NCBI GenBank assembly: GCA_035561075.1
Contig: DATMYF010000062.1
Location: 1 to 64,000, forward strand
DNA from: JAMCRM01 sp035561075
GTDB taxonomy: Bacteria; Acidobacteriota; Terriglobia; Bryobacterales; Bryobacteraceae
DNA: 64,000 bases
Direction: 5' to 3'
The notes beneath the pieces were generated by a model. The model ran no database searches, was not told the DNA's origin, and saw nothing but the letters and a program-made list of their open reading frames with translations. The position numbers and the translations under genes are program-made. Shown piece by piece: positions 34,727 to 42,209 of this stretch. How positions within the stretch are numbered: the stretch's first letter is position 1; the number at the start of each line of letters is the position of its first letter.

Positions 34727-35154
34727 TGGACGTGCGGGATCTCCCCACCCTCAATGCCTTTCTCAACGCCGGGGCTGCCGTGCTTTTGGTCTGGGGATGG
34801 ACGCTGATCCGCAGGGGGCGTAAACGGGAACACCGGCGGGTGATGCTGGGGGCTTTTACGTTAAGCCTGCTGTTCCTGGCTAGTTACCTGGTTTATCACG
34901 CCCAGGTAGGCTCGGTGCGGTTCCAGGGGACCGGGCCGGTGCGCGCCATTTATCTTGGAATTCTGCTGACCCACACGGTGCTGGCAGCGGCGGTGCCTCC
35001 CCTGGCCGTGGTGACCCTCAGCCGAGGGCTGAGGGGCCGCTACGACCGGCACCGGAGGATCGCCCGCTGGACTCTTCCGATCTGGCTCTACGTCAGCGTG
35101 ACGGGGGTGGTGGTGTACCTCATGCTTTACCAGCTCTCTCCAGCTCTGAAATAA
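34726..35154 (+). CDS. DUF420 (CtaM/YozB-like) membrane protein
   Basis: 142 residues from the ATG at 34726 (AAGGAG upstream; overlaps the sco stop by 1 bp). Four transmembrane helices. Conserved His residues are in REHRRVMLGAFTLSL, YLVYHAQVG, LTHTVLAAAVPPLAVV and DRHRRIARWTLPIWLYV. This matches DUF420, whose Bacillus member CtaM is needed for function of an aa3 oxidase. It is the last gene of the operon and is followed directly by a strong terminator. Confidence 0.88.
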   Translation: MDVRDLPTLNAFLNAGAAVLLVWGWTLIRRGRKREHRRVMLGAFTLSLLFLASYLVYHAQVGSVRFQGTGPVRAIYLGILLTHTVLAAAVPPLAVVTLSRGLRGRYDRHRRIARWTLPIWLYVSVTGVVVYLMLYQLSPALK

Positions 35155-35189
35155 AAAAGCCCGATCCAGGACCTCTGAACCGGGCTTTT
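35153..35189 (+). terminator. Strong Rho-independent terminator of the cta operon
   Basis: AAAAAAGCCCG (35153-35163) pairs with CGGGCTTTT (35181-35189), flanked by A- and T-runs on both sides, so it can work in both directions. It begins at the DUF420 stop codon and lies 37 bp from the convergent DUF465 gene stop. Confidence 0.9.
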
Positions 35190-35225
35190 CTCTTGGGGGA
35201 TGCGACTACGCGCACCTGATGGGTT

Positions 35226-35462
35226 CTAAGCGACCTGCTGGGAACGGTACTGCTTTACGATCGCTTCCATCTGATCTTTCAACCGGAGTTTCAGCTTCTT
35301 CAGCCTGACCTCTTCAACCTGCTCCTGCTCGGTGAGGTGCGGCAAGGCTTCGAGTTCGTCCAGTTTTCTGGCGTACTCCGAGTGCTGGGTCGCCAACTGT
35401 CGATACTCCTGATTGGCTTCCATCAGATGCGCTTTGAGCTGGTCCTGCGCGTTGCTTTCCAT
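35226..35462 (-). CDS. DUF465-like small coiled-coil protein
   Basis: 78 residues from the ATG at 35462; a GTG at 35471 sits too close to the GGGAGG Shine-Dalgarno. The protein is almost wholly helical and charged: ANQEYRQLATQHSEYARKLD, ELEALPHLTEQEQVEEVRLK, KLKLRLKDQMEAIVKQYRSQ. This two-helix pattern, a break at LPHLTEQEQ, and a basic second helix match DUF465/YdcH. The family's function is unknown. It is tail-to-tail with the DUF420 gene across the terminator. Confidence 0.8.
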   Translation of the reverse strand: MESNAQDQLKAHLMEANQEYRQLATQHSEYARKLDELEALPHLTEQEQVEEVRLKKLKLRLKDQMEAIVKQYRSQQVA

Positions 35463-35577
35463 ATCTGGCACTACCTCCCAAGTGGAGTTGCCGACCGGGT
35501 CAGCGTCTACCCCGGCTGGTCATCTCTTCACTTCGTTGCTGCTGTAGTGGCGGCAGGTCCTCCGCGGAACCCGCCGT

Positions 35578-36024
35578 CTACCTGTGACAGTAGCATGAAC
35601 GAATACCCATCACAACCGCCGCTTCGGGAGGATCCTGGTAATACCCGGGTCTCCTGCCTAAATCACGGAAGCCAAAGGATTTATAGAGCATCCGAGCAGC
35701 TGAGTTGGATTCCCGAACTTCCAGGAAAACGGCGCCCGGATGGCGCTGGCGAAGGTCCTGGAGAAGCGCCGTCCCGAGCCCCTTCCGGCGGTGCCCTGGA
35801 TCGACCGCGAGATTGAGAAGCTCGCTCTCGTCGGAGGAGACCCGGCGGGCGACCGAGAAGGCCGCCACGATCCCTCCACAAACGGCCACCCGGAAGTCGT
35901 GGTCCAGGTAGTTCCGCACCTCCCAGCCGGACGCTTCGGGAGAAAGGGCCTGAATCTCCGCCACTCGCTCGAGGTCCTCCGGGCCGCCCTGCCGGACGGC
36001 CACGGAATCAGGCAAAGCGGACAT
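35578..36024 (-). CDS. rimI: RimI-like GNAT N-acetyltransferase
   Basis: 148 residues from the ATG at 36024, whose first bases overlap the upstream mutarotase-like gene by 17 bp. The GNAT acetyl-CoA loop is LAVDPGHRRKGLGTALLQDL (Q/RxxGxG/A). VFLEVRESNSAARMLYKSFG and FRDLGRRPGYYQDPPEAAVV match RimI, which acetylates the N-terminal Ala of ribosomal protein S18. The C-terminal Cys-rich tail (SCYCHR) is unusual. RimI often sits by tsaB; it does not here, so a RimI-like paralogue remains possible. Confidence 0.8.
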   Translation of the reverse strand: MSALPDSVAVRQGGPEDLERVAEIQALSPEASGWEVRNYLDHDFRVAVCGGIVAAFSVARRVSSDESELLNLAVDPGHRRKGLGTALLQDLRQRHPGAVFLEVRESNSAARMLYKSFGFRDLGRRPGYYQDPPEAAVVMGIRSCYCHR

Positions 36025-37075
36025 CTCCGGCTTTACTCCAGGCCAGTTCCTTCGGCGCTGTCTCGGCTTGGGCAATGGCGGCGCGGTACTCCACAGTCAC
36101 TCTTGATTTCGCCGGAATCCAGCGGTAGCAGGGCACCCCGAACATCCTGCCGCGTGCCAGCATCTGGCGGCGACTCTCCGGCATGGGGGAGACGCCGAAC
36201 TCCATCCCCCGGGTGATCGTCTTCCCATTCCACGGTGGATCCTGTCGGCTGCGGTTCTCCTCCCAAAGGCCCATCCAGGGGAAGTCCGCCTGGCGCCAGA
36301 CGTATCCGAAGGCGGTTTTAGAAGCGGGCGACCAGGCAACGAAGAAGGCATTGGCCCGCGCCGGGTCCATCAGGTGGGTGGTGAAGCCGCCCGAAACCGG
36401 GGCGTCGTTGAAAACGCGAAGATCGGCGCTGCCGCCGTCCAGCCGGGGGACGTGCGGCCAATCGAATTCGGCCCCCACCTTCATGTAGTCGCCGGCACCG
36501 AAGCCGGTTTCGAAGACCTTCGAGCGCGTGGCGGAGGTCTCCAGGCGGGTGGCTCCGTTCTCGATGAACGGCGGGCCGAGCGTCACATGCTGCGTCCAGC
36601 CGACGGGGCGATCCGTGGCGGCCAGGTTCTCGACGGTTTCGGTGAACTCCACCACCGCTCCGGAGAGCCGGAGGCGCCGCTCGACACGGAGCTGGCTGGC
36701 TGGGAGACAGGCGCTCATGGCCAGTTCGGCGTCACCCGCGGAGATTTCGTACCGCGCCACAGAGGCTTCGCCGTGGACCGTCAGGCCGGCGGCGGCCTCG
36801 GTATCGGAAGGCCCGCCGAAGAAATCCAGGCAGAGGTTGTGGCCCATCAGGCCGGCAAGAAGACGGGACTCGGCGTCGGCTCCGTATTCGCGATGCCTGG
36901 CCGGGTCGTATGTGGAAGGTTCAATAGAGGGCCAGGGCGGCGTCCAGAGAGGGTTGACCCCACCCGCTTTCCCGAGGATCTCGGCGATGTGGCCGCCCTC
37001 CTGGAGCACGGTGACGCGCACATCGGCGTTCTCGATGAAGGCGGCACGACGGCCGCGGTATTCGGTTTCCGGCAT
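36008..37075 (-). CDS. Galactose-mutarotase-like (aldose epimerase-fold) protein
   Basis: 355 residues without a signal peptide. The beta-sandwich pattern of the mutarotase superfamily is evident: NADVRVTVLQEGGHIAEILG, GLTVHGEASVARYEISAGDA, LSGAVVEFTETVENLAATDR, PVGWTQHVTLGPPFIENGAT, GYVWRQADFPWMGLWEE and GMEFGVSPMPESRRQ. His in LTVHGEAS and WTQHVTLG and Glu in MEFG are candidates for the catalytic and binding residues. No enzyme activity can be named. It probably acts on a free or modified sugar in the cytoplasm and is followed by rimI. Confidence 0.7.
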   Translation of the reverse strand: MPETEYRGRRAAFIENADVRVTVLQEGGHIAEILGKAGGVNPLWTPPWPSIEPSTYDPARHREYGADAESRLLAGLMGHNLCLDFFGGPSDTEAAAGLTVHGEASVARYEISAGDAELAMSACLPASQLRVERRLRLSGAVVEFTETVENLAATDRPVGWTQHVTLGPPFIENGATRLETSATRSKVFETGFGAGDYMKVGAEFDWPHVPRLDGGSADLRVFNDAPVSGGFTTHLMDPARANAFFVAWSPASKTAFGYVWRQADFPWMGLWEENRSRQDPPWNGKTITRGMEFGVSPMPESRRQMLARGRMFGVPCYRWIPAKSRVTVEYRAAIAQAETAPKELAWSKAGDVRFA

Positions 37076-37234
37076 ACCCGATATTATGCGCGCCGTCGCA
37101 GGCGGCTGTATACGGCTGCATCACGAGGAAATAAATCCTTTATTTGCAGTGGGTTGTGCAACTGGAATTATGCAGTGCGTGGGCGGTACAATGAAGATGT
37201 TCCCCCTCAGTGGCCCGCACTCAGGTTTACGCAT

Positions 37235-37384
37235 ATGAAGACACTTCGAAATTTTTGGCCGTTCTTCGATGAAGACTATGAAATCTATGACAGCCCGGCA
37301 TGGGATATGCCTGGCCGGAGGCGGGCGGTCCGCAGTTTGAACAAAGAGGGGAAGCCCCGCCGCGCACCAGCACGACGGGGCTGA
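37235..37384 (+). CDS. Possible 49-residue protein, unknown
   Basis: ATG at 37235 opens a frame coding MKTLRNFWPFFDEDYEIYDS and a basic tail. The aromatic/acidic N-terminus followed by an Arg/Lys-rich C-terminus (RRRAVRSLNKEGKPRRAPAR) looks protein-like, but the Shine-Dalgarno is weak (AGG about 11 bp upstream) and no family is recognised. Divergent from the mutarotase-like gene over 160 bp that has a TACAAT (37187-37192) as a possible -10. Low confidence. Confidence 0.35.
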   Translation: MKTLRNFWPFFDEDYEIYDSPAWDMPGRRRAVRSLNKEGKPRRAPARRG

Positions 37385-37396
37385 GAACCAGGGACC

Positions 37397-38728
37397 CTAG
37401 GCTTTGGGAGCCTTGGTGGTGACCTTCATGGCCTTATCATCCCAGTACAGGACGCGGCCTTCGCGATAGGATTGTACAGCCATCGAAATAGTTACCTGCG
37501 CGCGCATCGCAATATCCACATTCAGCGTGGGTTTCTCGCGGGTGCGGATGCAACTCAGGAAGTTGTCGATGTGAGTGGTCATCGCGTCGCGATCCTCGAC
37601 GGGGATGATCTTCTCGTCTTCGCCGAACTTGGTCTTGTACTCGTCCGTAATGACCTTCTTCTCGGGAATCAGGGTAATGTGCTTGGTGCGGGCTTCGAAC
37701 TGCCCGTGATCCACCATAATGATCGTTCCCATGTTGCCCCGGATAAGCCCGGGAATGTGACGGGAGTTGGCCATCGAGGAACTGAGCACCAGGGAATGGC
37801 CCTGCGGGAAGTCCGCGATCAGGTTGAAGGTGTCCGGCACCTCGCGCTCGTCCTTGAACTGCCACGTGCCGCCCAGGGCGGATACACGGAGCGGGAACTG
37901 CGGTTCCGGCCAGCAGACGTTCAGCGGCGCCACCACGTGGAAGAAGAGGTCCGTGGCGATACCGCCCGAATAATCCCAGTACTTGCGGAAGCGGAAGAAG
38001 CGGTCGGCATTGAAGGCGCGTTTGGGAGCCGGGCCGAGCCACATTTTCCAGTCGATAAAGTCCGCGCCCTTCTTATCCGGGCCGGCGTTGGCGTCGATCG
38101 GCCAGTTCCACTCGCCTTCCTTGCTGTTGCGATGGTATGAGCCCTGGCTGTTGATCATCCGGCCGATGGCGCCGTCCTTGATGTACTTCTTGGCCATGTG
38201 CCACTGGTCGCCGGAAGTGGTCTGGGAGCCGACCTGCAGGACGCGCTTGGTTTCCCGAACGGTTTCGGAAAGCTGCTTGGCTTCCTCGATGGTGTGGCAC
38301 ATGGGCTTTTCGAGGTAGACATCCTTGCCCTTGTCCATGGCTTCAAGCGCGATTTTGGCGTGCCAGTGGTCCGGGGTGGCAATGAGGACGGCGTCCACAT
38401 CCTGCCGGTTCAGCACTTCGTGAAAGTCCAGGTAGCCCTCGGCCTTGTACTTCTCCATGGCTGCGAGTTTGCGCTTCTCATAGACGTCGCAGACGGCCAC
38501 CACTTTACAGGCGCCGGTGTTTTCGCCAAACCGGCTGAAGGCGCCGGCCAGGTAATTGCCGCGGCCGCCCACCCCGATGACCCCGAGGTTGATCTTGTCA
38601 TTCGCGCCGATCACCCGTCCGGTGGCAGCCTTGGAAGCCTTGCCGAACACGTTCTTCGCCGCTCCGAGCGTGGCCCCGACGGCCGCCGCGTTCCGTAGAA
38701 AATCCCTGCGATTCACTTCGTCAGACAT
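37397..38728 (-). CDS. Tat-exported Gfo/Idh/MocA oxidoreductase
   Basis: 443 residues. The N-terminus SDEVNRRDFLRNAAAVGATL is a twin-arginine signal (NRRDFL). The NAD(P)-binding fold follows: INLGVIGVGGRGNYLAGAFS, VVAVCDVYEKRKLAA, VDAVLIATPDHWHAKIALEA, and the catalytic EKP motif in DVYLEKPMCHTIEEAKQL. The C-terminal domain has the family's HVVAPLNVCWPEP-type segment. Tat export fits periplasmic enzymes with tightly bound NAD, such as the glucose-fructose oxidoreductase type. The substrate is unknown; related genes accompany exported sugar isomerases like that at 6428-7513. Confidence 0.9.
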   Translation of the reverse strand: MSDEVNRRDFLRNAAAVGATLGAAKNVFGKASKAATGRVIGANDKINLGVIGVGGRGNYLAGAFSRFGENTGACKVVAVCDVYEKRKLAAMEKYKAEGYLDFHEVLNRQDVDAVLIATPDHWHAKIALEAMDKGKDVYLEKPMCHTIEEAKQLSETVRETKRVLQVGSQTTSGDQWHMAKKYIKDGAIGRMINSQGSYHRNSKEGEWNWPIDANAGPDKKGADFIDWKMWLGPAPKRAFNADRFFRFRKYWDYSGGIATDLFFHVVAPLNVCWPEPQFPLRVSALGGTWQFKDEREVPDTFNLIADFPQGHSLVLSSSMANSRHIPGLIRGNMGTIIMVDHGQFEARTKHITLIPEKKVITDEYKTKFGEDEKIIPVEDRDAMTTHIDNFLSCIRTREKPTLNVDIAMRAQVTISMAVQSYREGRVLYWDDKAMKVTTKAPKA

Positions 38729-38965
38729 GGATATACGCCTCTCTTACGTCGCTCACAACCGATGAACGCCTTTAATATATGTATCGCGCCCGAAGGGAAG
38801 CCCTATTTTACTCCCTGGAAAGAAGGAATGGGAAGCCAGCACACACTTGCAGGTAAAAGATTCCAGCCGCGAAAGGCAGAGTTGCGGTGTCGCTGCATAT
38901 CTGTGAGGAAACAGGCAAGTTGCAGAACGGATGCTGAATTGCAACACAACCGCCGAGGGCAACCT

Positions 38966-39709
38966 ATGAGACGTTTTCTACTAGTGACTTGCATCGTGAC
39001 GGGGGCCATGCTTGCCAGCGGCTGCGCCACAAAGAAGTACGTCCGCCAGACTACCGCGCCTGTTCAGGCAAAGGTGGACCAGGTGGGCGAGCAGACCGCC
39101 AAGCAGGCCCAGGAGATTCAGGAAACCCGCTCGAACGTTAAAGAAGTCGACGAGCGGGCCCAAACTGGCATCAGCGCGGCCCAGGAGCGGGCTGCCGGAG
39201 CCGAGAAGAGCGCCGGCGAGGCGATGACCAGAGCTAACCAGGCGAACGAGGTGGCCACCCGCAACACCGAGGGGCTGAACGCCCTACGGCAGGTGGTCAA
39301 TAATCTCGACGACTACAAGATGCAGACGGAAGTCACCATTCCGTTTAAATTCGATAAGGCCCAGCTTGACGATCAAGCCAAGCAGGAGTTGGATACTCTG
39401 GCCAAGAACGTCAGCGGTGCGAAGCGCTACTTCATCGCTGTTGAAGGCTACACCGACCGGACCGGGCCGCGGACGTATAACGAGGCGCTCAGCCGACGCC
39501 GTGCCGACGCCGTGGTGCGCTACCTGGTAGCCAACCACGATATTCCGGTTTATCGGATCCACATGATCGGCCTGGGCCCCGAGAAGCCAGCCGAGCAGGG
39601 TACCACGCGCGCTGCGCGTGCTAAGAACCGCCGTGTGGAAGTGAAGCTCTTCAGTGCGGACCAGGCGTCCGGACAGCAGACCCAGACCGGCGCCGCCGTC
39701 GTGCGGTAG
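38966..39709 (+). CDS. OmpA-family peptidoglycan-binding lipoprotein
   Basis: 247 residues from the ATG at 38966 with GAGGG upstream. The signal ends in a lipobox, GAMLASGCATKK. A long coiled coil rich in Gln, Ala and Glu spans about residues 30-105 (VDQVGEQTAKQAQEIQETRS and on). The OmpA C-terminal domain covers about 115-230, with VEGYTDRTGPRTYNEALSRR and RADAVVRYLVANHDIPVYRI and the peptidoglycan-contact Arg/Asp residues. It tethers the outer membrane to peptidoglycan. The coiled-coil spacer is Lpp-like. It is followed by a strong hairpin. Confidence 0.9.
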   Translation: MRRFLLVTCIVTGAMLASGCATKKYVRQTTAPVQAKVDQVGEQTAKQAQEIQETRSNVKEVDERAQTGISAAQERAAGAEKSAGEAMTRANQANEVATRNTEGLNALRQVVNNLDDYKMQTEVTIPFKFDKAQLDDQAKQELDTLAKNVSGAKRYFIAVEGYTDRTGPRTYNEALSRRRADAVVRYLVANHDIPVYRIHMIGLGPEKPAEQGTTRAARAKNRRVEVKLFSADQASGQQTQTGAAVVR

Positions 39710-39745
39710 TTCGCGCCGCCCCCGGCGCGATCGGTCGAGTACACG

Positions 39746-39776
39746 GGGAGGGTCCCGGGCCCCACGGGATCCTCCC
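39746..39776. terminator. Long terminator hairpin between convergent genes
   Basis: GGGAGGGTCCCG (39746-39757) pairs with CGGGATCCTCCC (39765-39776) as a 12 bp stem with one G-T mispair and a 7-base loop. It lies 36 bp after the OmpA-family stop and touches the stop of the convergent membrane protein gene. Confidence 0.7.
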
Positions 39777-40478
39777 TTACTGATGTGCCGCCTGCCGCCC
39801 GGCGGCATCGTCTTTCAGTTGCGCGCGGCGGAAGGTCTGCCACCAGACATAAAGGCAGATGAAATGGGAGATCACTACCAGCATGCTGCCCGCCAGCGCC
39901 ACCCATCGGAATTCAGGAGACGTCCGCAGCGTTAACTGCCGGATGGACTGGCCGATTGCCGCTCCTGCGAACTGAATTCCAAGCCCCCCGCTCAGCATCA
40001 AAAGCTCCTGGTTCTTGGTCCGAGACGCTACCAGCGTGGTCCATAACACCAGGTCAAGCACCACTGCGGCGAAGCTGAGATCGCGGCTGATGAGCGTCAT
40101 CCAGGCATTCATTTTTTCAACTGGTCCCGCGTGGACTGCGAACAGAAGTGCAAACAGCAGGAACGCCGCGACCACAAGCTGTCTCTGTCTGGACGCACGG
40201 GCCCGGGCAGTAGCCATAGCCTGGTGAATGAGAGAAATAACGACGGCAAACAGGAGCGCCTGTAGGATGGCGTCGTCAATCCAATAGAGCTTCCACAGTC
40301 GCGCCAGCGATCCCGTGCTATGCGCCGCGATTTCGGTGATTGTGCTGAAAAACAGGGCGATGGTGTAGGCGAGCAGGAGAGGATAGCGCTTGGCGGGGCC
40401 GCGAAGCAGGGCTCTCAGGACCAGCACCTGGAGAATAAACCCCAGTGCCCAGAGGCCATACTGCAGTCCTAGGCGCAT
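39777..40478 (-). CDS. Polytopic membrane protein (about 7 TM), unknown function
   Basis: 233 residues. Hydrophobic segments recur from the N-terminus (LQYGLWALGFILQVLVLRAL, YPLLLAYTIALFFSTITEIA, ILQALLFAVVISLIHQAMA, LVVAAFLLFALLFAVHAGP, LSFAAVVLDLVLWTTLVAS, LSGGLGIQFAGAAIGQSIR, WVALAGSMLVVISHFICLYV), giving about seven helices with short basic loops. No transporter signature or enzyme motif is recognised. The gene begins 54 bp after the stop of the repeat-protein gene on the same strand, so it probably shares its transcript and could handle or sense that product. That link is inference from position only. Confidence 0.75.
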   Translation of the reverse strand: MRLGLQYGLWALGFILQVLVLRALLRGPAKRYPLLLAYTIALFFSTITEIAAHSTGSLARLWKLYWIDDAILQALLFAVVISLIHQAMATARARASRQRQLVVAAFLLFALLFAVHAGPVEKMNAWMTLISRDLSFAAVVLDLVLWTTLVASRTKNQELLMLSGGLGIQFAGAAIGQSIRQLTLRTSPEFRWVALAGSMLVVISHFICLYVWWQTFRRAQLKDDAAGRQAAHQ

Positions 40479-40532
40479 TGAGCTCCGAGTTGCTCAGCAG
40501 TCGTGCGGCATGCTTCACGACTGAGCAGCAGC

Positions 40533-41057
40533 TCAGGCGCGGAATCCGGATGGAGGCAGTTCTTCCCATGGGTCAGGCGGGAGCGTCGGGCCGTGGGCAA
40601 GCAGACCGGTCGGGATTTCTTCCCATGGGTCGGGCGGCAGTGTCGGGCCGTGGGCAAGCAGACCGGTGGGGATTTCTTCCCATGGGTCGGGCGGGAGTGT
40701 CGGACCGTGGGCAAGCAGACCGGTGGGGATTTCTTCCCATGGGTCAGGCGGCAGCGTCGGACCGTGGGCAAGCAGACCGGTGGGGATTTCTTCCCATGGG
40801 TCGGGCGGCAGCGTCGGGCCGTGGGCAAGGAGGCCGGAAGGAATTTCCTCCCACGGGTCGGGTGGCAGAGTCGGGCCATGTGCAACGGTTCGTTCGGAGT
40901 CGATACCGGCAGAAGTAATCCAAATGCCGGGTTGGAACGTCAGACTGTCCACCGCAGCTGACCAGGAACCGCCAGCGAAACCGCTGACAGTCACTGCCAA
41001 GATAAACAAAACGGAAAGTATACCACAGAGCACTCGACTTCCAGTGATGGCTCGCAT
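40533..41057 (-). CDS. Exported protein of six 19-residue Pro/Trp-rich repeats
   Basis: 174 residues from the ATG at 41057, with GGAGGA about 7 bp upstream. The signal peptide is residues 1-28 (hydrophobic core LCGILSVLFILAVTVSGFA). A unique region of about 30 residues follows (WSAAVDSLTFQPGIWITSAG). Six tandem units of AHGPTLPPDPWEEIPTGLL occupy residues 59-174. The first has Ser for Thr, and the last ends EELPPSGFRA. There are no cysteines in the repeats, so disulphide folding is excluded. The mature protein is acidic and proline-rich. It could be a multi-core peptide precursor, a surface repeat protein, or an adhesin-like filament. No described family is recognised. Confidence 0.85.
   Translation of the reverse strand: MRAITGSRVLCGILSVLFILAVTVSGFAGGSWSAAVDSLTFQPGIWITSAGIDSERTVAHGPTLPPDPWEEIPSGLLAHGPTLPPDPWEEIPTGLLAHGPTLPPDPWEEIPTGLLAHGPTLPPDPWEEIPTGLLAHGPTLPPDPWEEIPTGLLAHGPTLPPDPWEELPPSGFRA
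40536..40883 (-). repeat. 57 bp coding tandem repeat, six copies
   Basis: Copies begin at 57 bp intervals on the plus strand (CCCATGGG boxes at 40565, 40622, 40679, 40736 and 40793, and a changed CCCACGGG at 40850). Copies agree almost completely even at synonymous positions, and the outermost are the most diverged. This points to recent expansion or homogenisation by unequal exchange. The period is a whole number of codons. Confidence 0.95.
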
Positions 41058-41148
41058 ATCAAAATCCTCCGCCCGCAGCACGCGGGTCTGCCTTATGGGG
41101 CACCTATCCTGGAAGTTTACTTGAGTTTGGTGGAGATTGGATGCAGAA

Positions 41149-41181
41149 CTAGTACCGATGAATTCATTGTGGGAGTACTAG
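41149..41181. promoter_or_regulatory. AT-rich upstream region with CTAGTAC inverted repeat
   Basis: CTAGTAC (41149-41155) and GTACTAG (41175-41181) form a 7 bp inverted repeat 19 bp apart, in the AT-rich 182 bp between the ExeA-like gene stop and the repeat-protein gene start. No clean -35/-10 pair is visible. A CCCGC/GCGGG hairpin abuts the ribosome-binding site. Plausible operator for the repeat-protein transcript. Confidence 0.35.
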
Positions 41182-41239
41182 AACTGGATATCCTATTTAG
41201 ATAAGAAAAAGATTGTGGATAAAAAGGTCTAGGTGTAAA

Positions 41240-42106
41240 CTATTGCGCTGCCCGCCCGTGGGCTTGGTCGAAAGCGCCCAGGGCGCGGTCCGCGGGCCAC
41301 CGCAGCCGCATATCGGCGCTCACCTCATCCAGCATCTCCATGGTGGCTACCCTGGATTCAACAGCGAATGCCGTAAGCAACAGATTGTCGCAAACGGCGT
41401 TAATGAGGCGGGGAATACCTTGCGTACGGGTGTGAATTTCAGTTAGTAAACGGACAGCAAAGACGGTTTGTTCCGACAATCCGGCGTGTGCCAGGCGGGA
41501 GTCTATATATTGGGCAGTCTCGCCGCGGCTGAGGGGCGCCAGCGCGCAACGCAGCGCAATGCGCTGCTTCAACTGCCGGAATTCGGGAGCTTCGAGTTTA
41601 CGGTCGAGTTCCGGCTGGCCGGCCAAAACAATTTGCAGCATTTTACCGGCGCGATTCTCAAGATTTCCGAGGAGCCGGATTTCCTCCAGTACGTCCCATT
41701 CAAGGTTCTGGGCTTCGTCGACAATGAGGACGGTGGTCTCCCCGGCAGAGGCGCGTTCAAGCAGGAGCTGATTCAAGCTGAACAGCACTTCGGTTTTCGA
41801 TGTCCTGGAGCAGCGCAGATCCAGGTCGTAGGCGAGCATTTCGAAGAACTGTTGCACGCTAATCCGCGAATTGAAGAGGGAGGCGAAGCGGATGGATTCG
41901 GCATGCAGGAAATCCCGCAGGCACTCGAGCATCATGGTTTTGCCCGTGCCCACCTCGCCGGTGAGCACGATGAAGCCCTTGCGCCTCTGGACGCCGTAGA
42001 CCAGGTTGGCGAGGGCCTCCTCGTGCTGCGCGCTCCGAAACAGGAACGTGGGGTCCGGGCTCAGATTAAACGGCTGTTCGGTAAATCCGAAAAACGCGTT
42101 GTACAT
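41240..42106 (-). CDS. ExeA/GspA-type AAA ATPase
   Basis: 288 residues from the ATG at 42106, which opens the family's typical start MYNAFFGFTEQPFNLSPDP, followed by TFLFRSAQHEEALANLVYGV. Walker A is GEVGTGKTMM, Walker B VLIVDEAQNLEWDVLEEIR, and sensor region LAGQPELDRKLEAPEFRQLK with QGIPRLINAVCDNLLL. Relatives drive assembly of type II secretion (ExeA) or exopolysaccharide/exosortase export systems. There are no other secretion genes nearby. The lack of the C-terminal peptidoglycan-binding domain of true ExeA suggests the EpsH-associated or XrtA-associated type. It lies upstream of the repeat-protein gene on the same strand. Confidence 0.9.
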   Translation of the reverse strand: MYNAFFGFTEQPFNLSPDPTFLFRSAQHEEALANLVYGVQRRKGFIVLTGEVGTGKTMMLECLRDFLHAESIRFASLFNSRISVQQFFEMLAYDLDLRCSRTSKTEVLFSLNQLLLERASAGETTVLIVDEAQNLEWDVLEEIRLLGNLENRAGKMLQIVLAGQPELDRKLEAPEFRQLKQRIALRCALAPLSRGETAQYIDSRLAHAGLSEQTVFAVRLLTEIHTRTQGIPRLINAVCDNLLLTAFAVESRVATMEMLDEVSADMRLRWPADRALGAFDQAHGRAAQ

Positions 42107-42209
42107 GGGAGCAGACGCATGGTAGCACGTCGCAGACGGTTCCCCGGCATGACTGCCGCACGGACAGGGCAACGGACCGTCCCCTGACAGGCGCGGTTCC
42201 GCTGCGGGC

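Noticed and set aside
38840..38860. CAGCACACACTTGCAG as a sigma-54 promoter upstream of the OmpA-type gene
   Set aside because: The required GG ten bases before GC is CA here, so the -24 element is missing.
40536..40883. Regular short repeats as a possible CRISPR array
   Set aside because: Units are contiguous without unique spacers, are in phase with a reading frame that has a signal peptide, and no cas genes are nearby.
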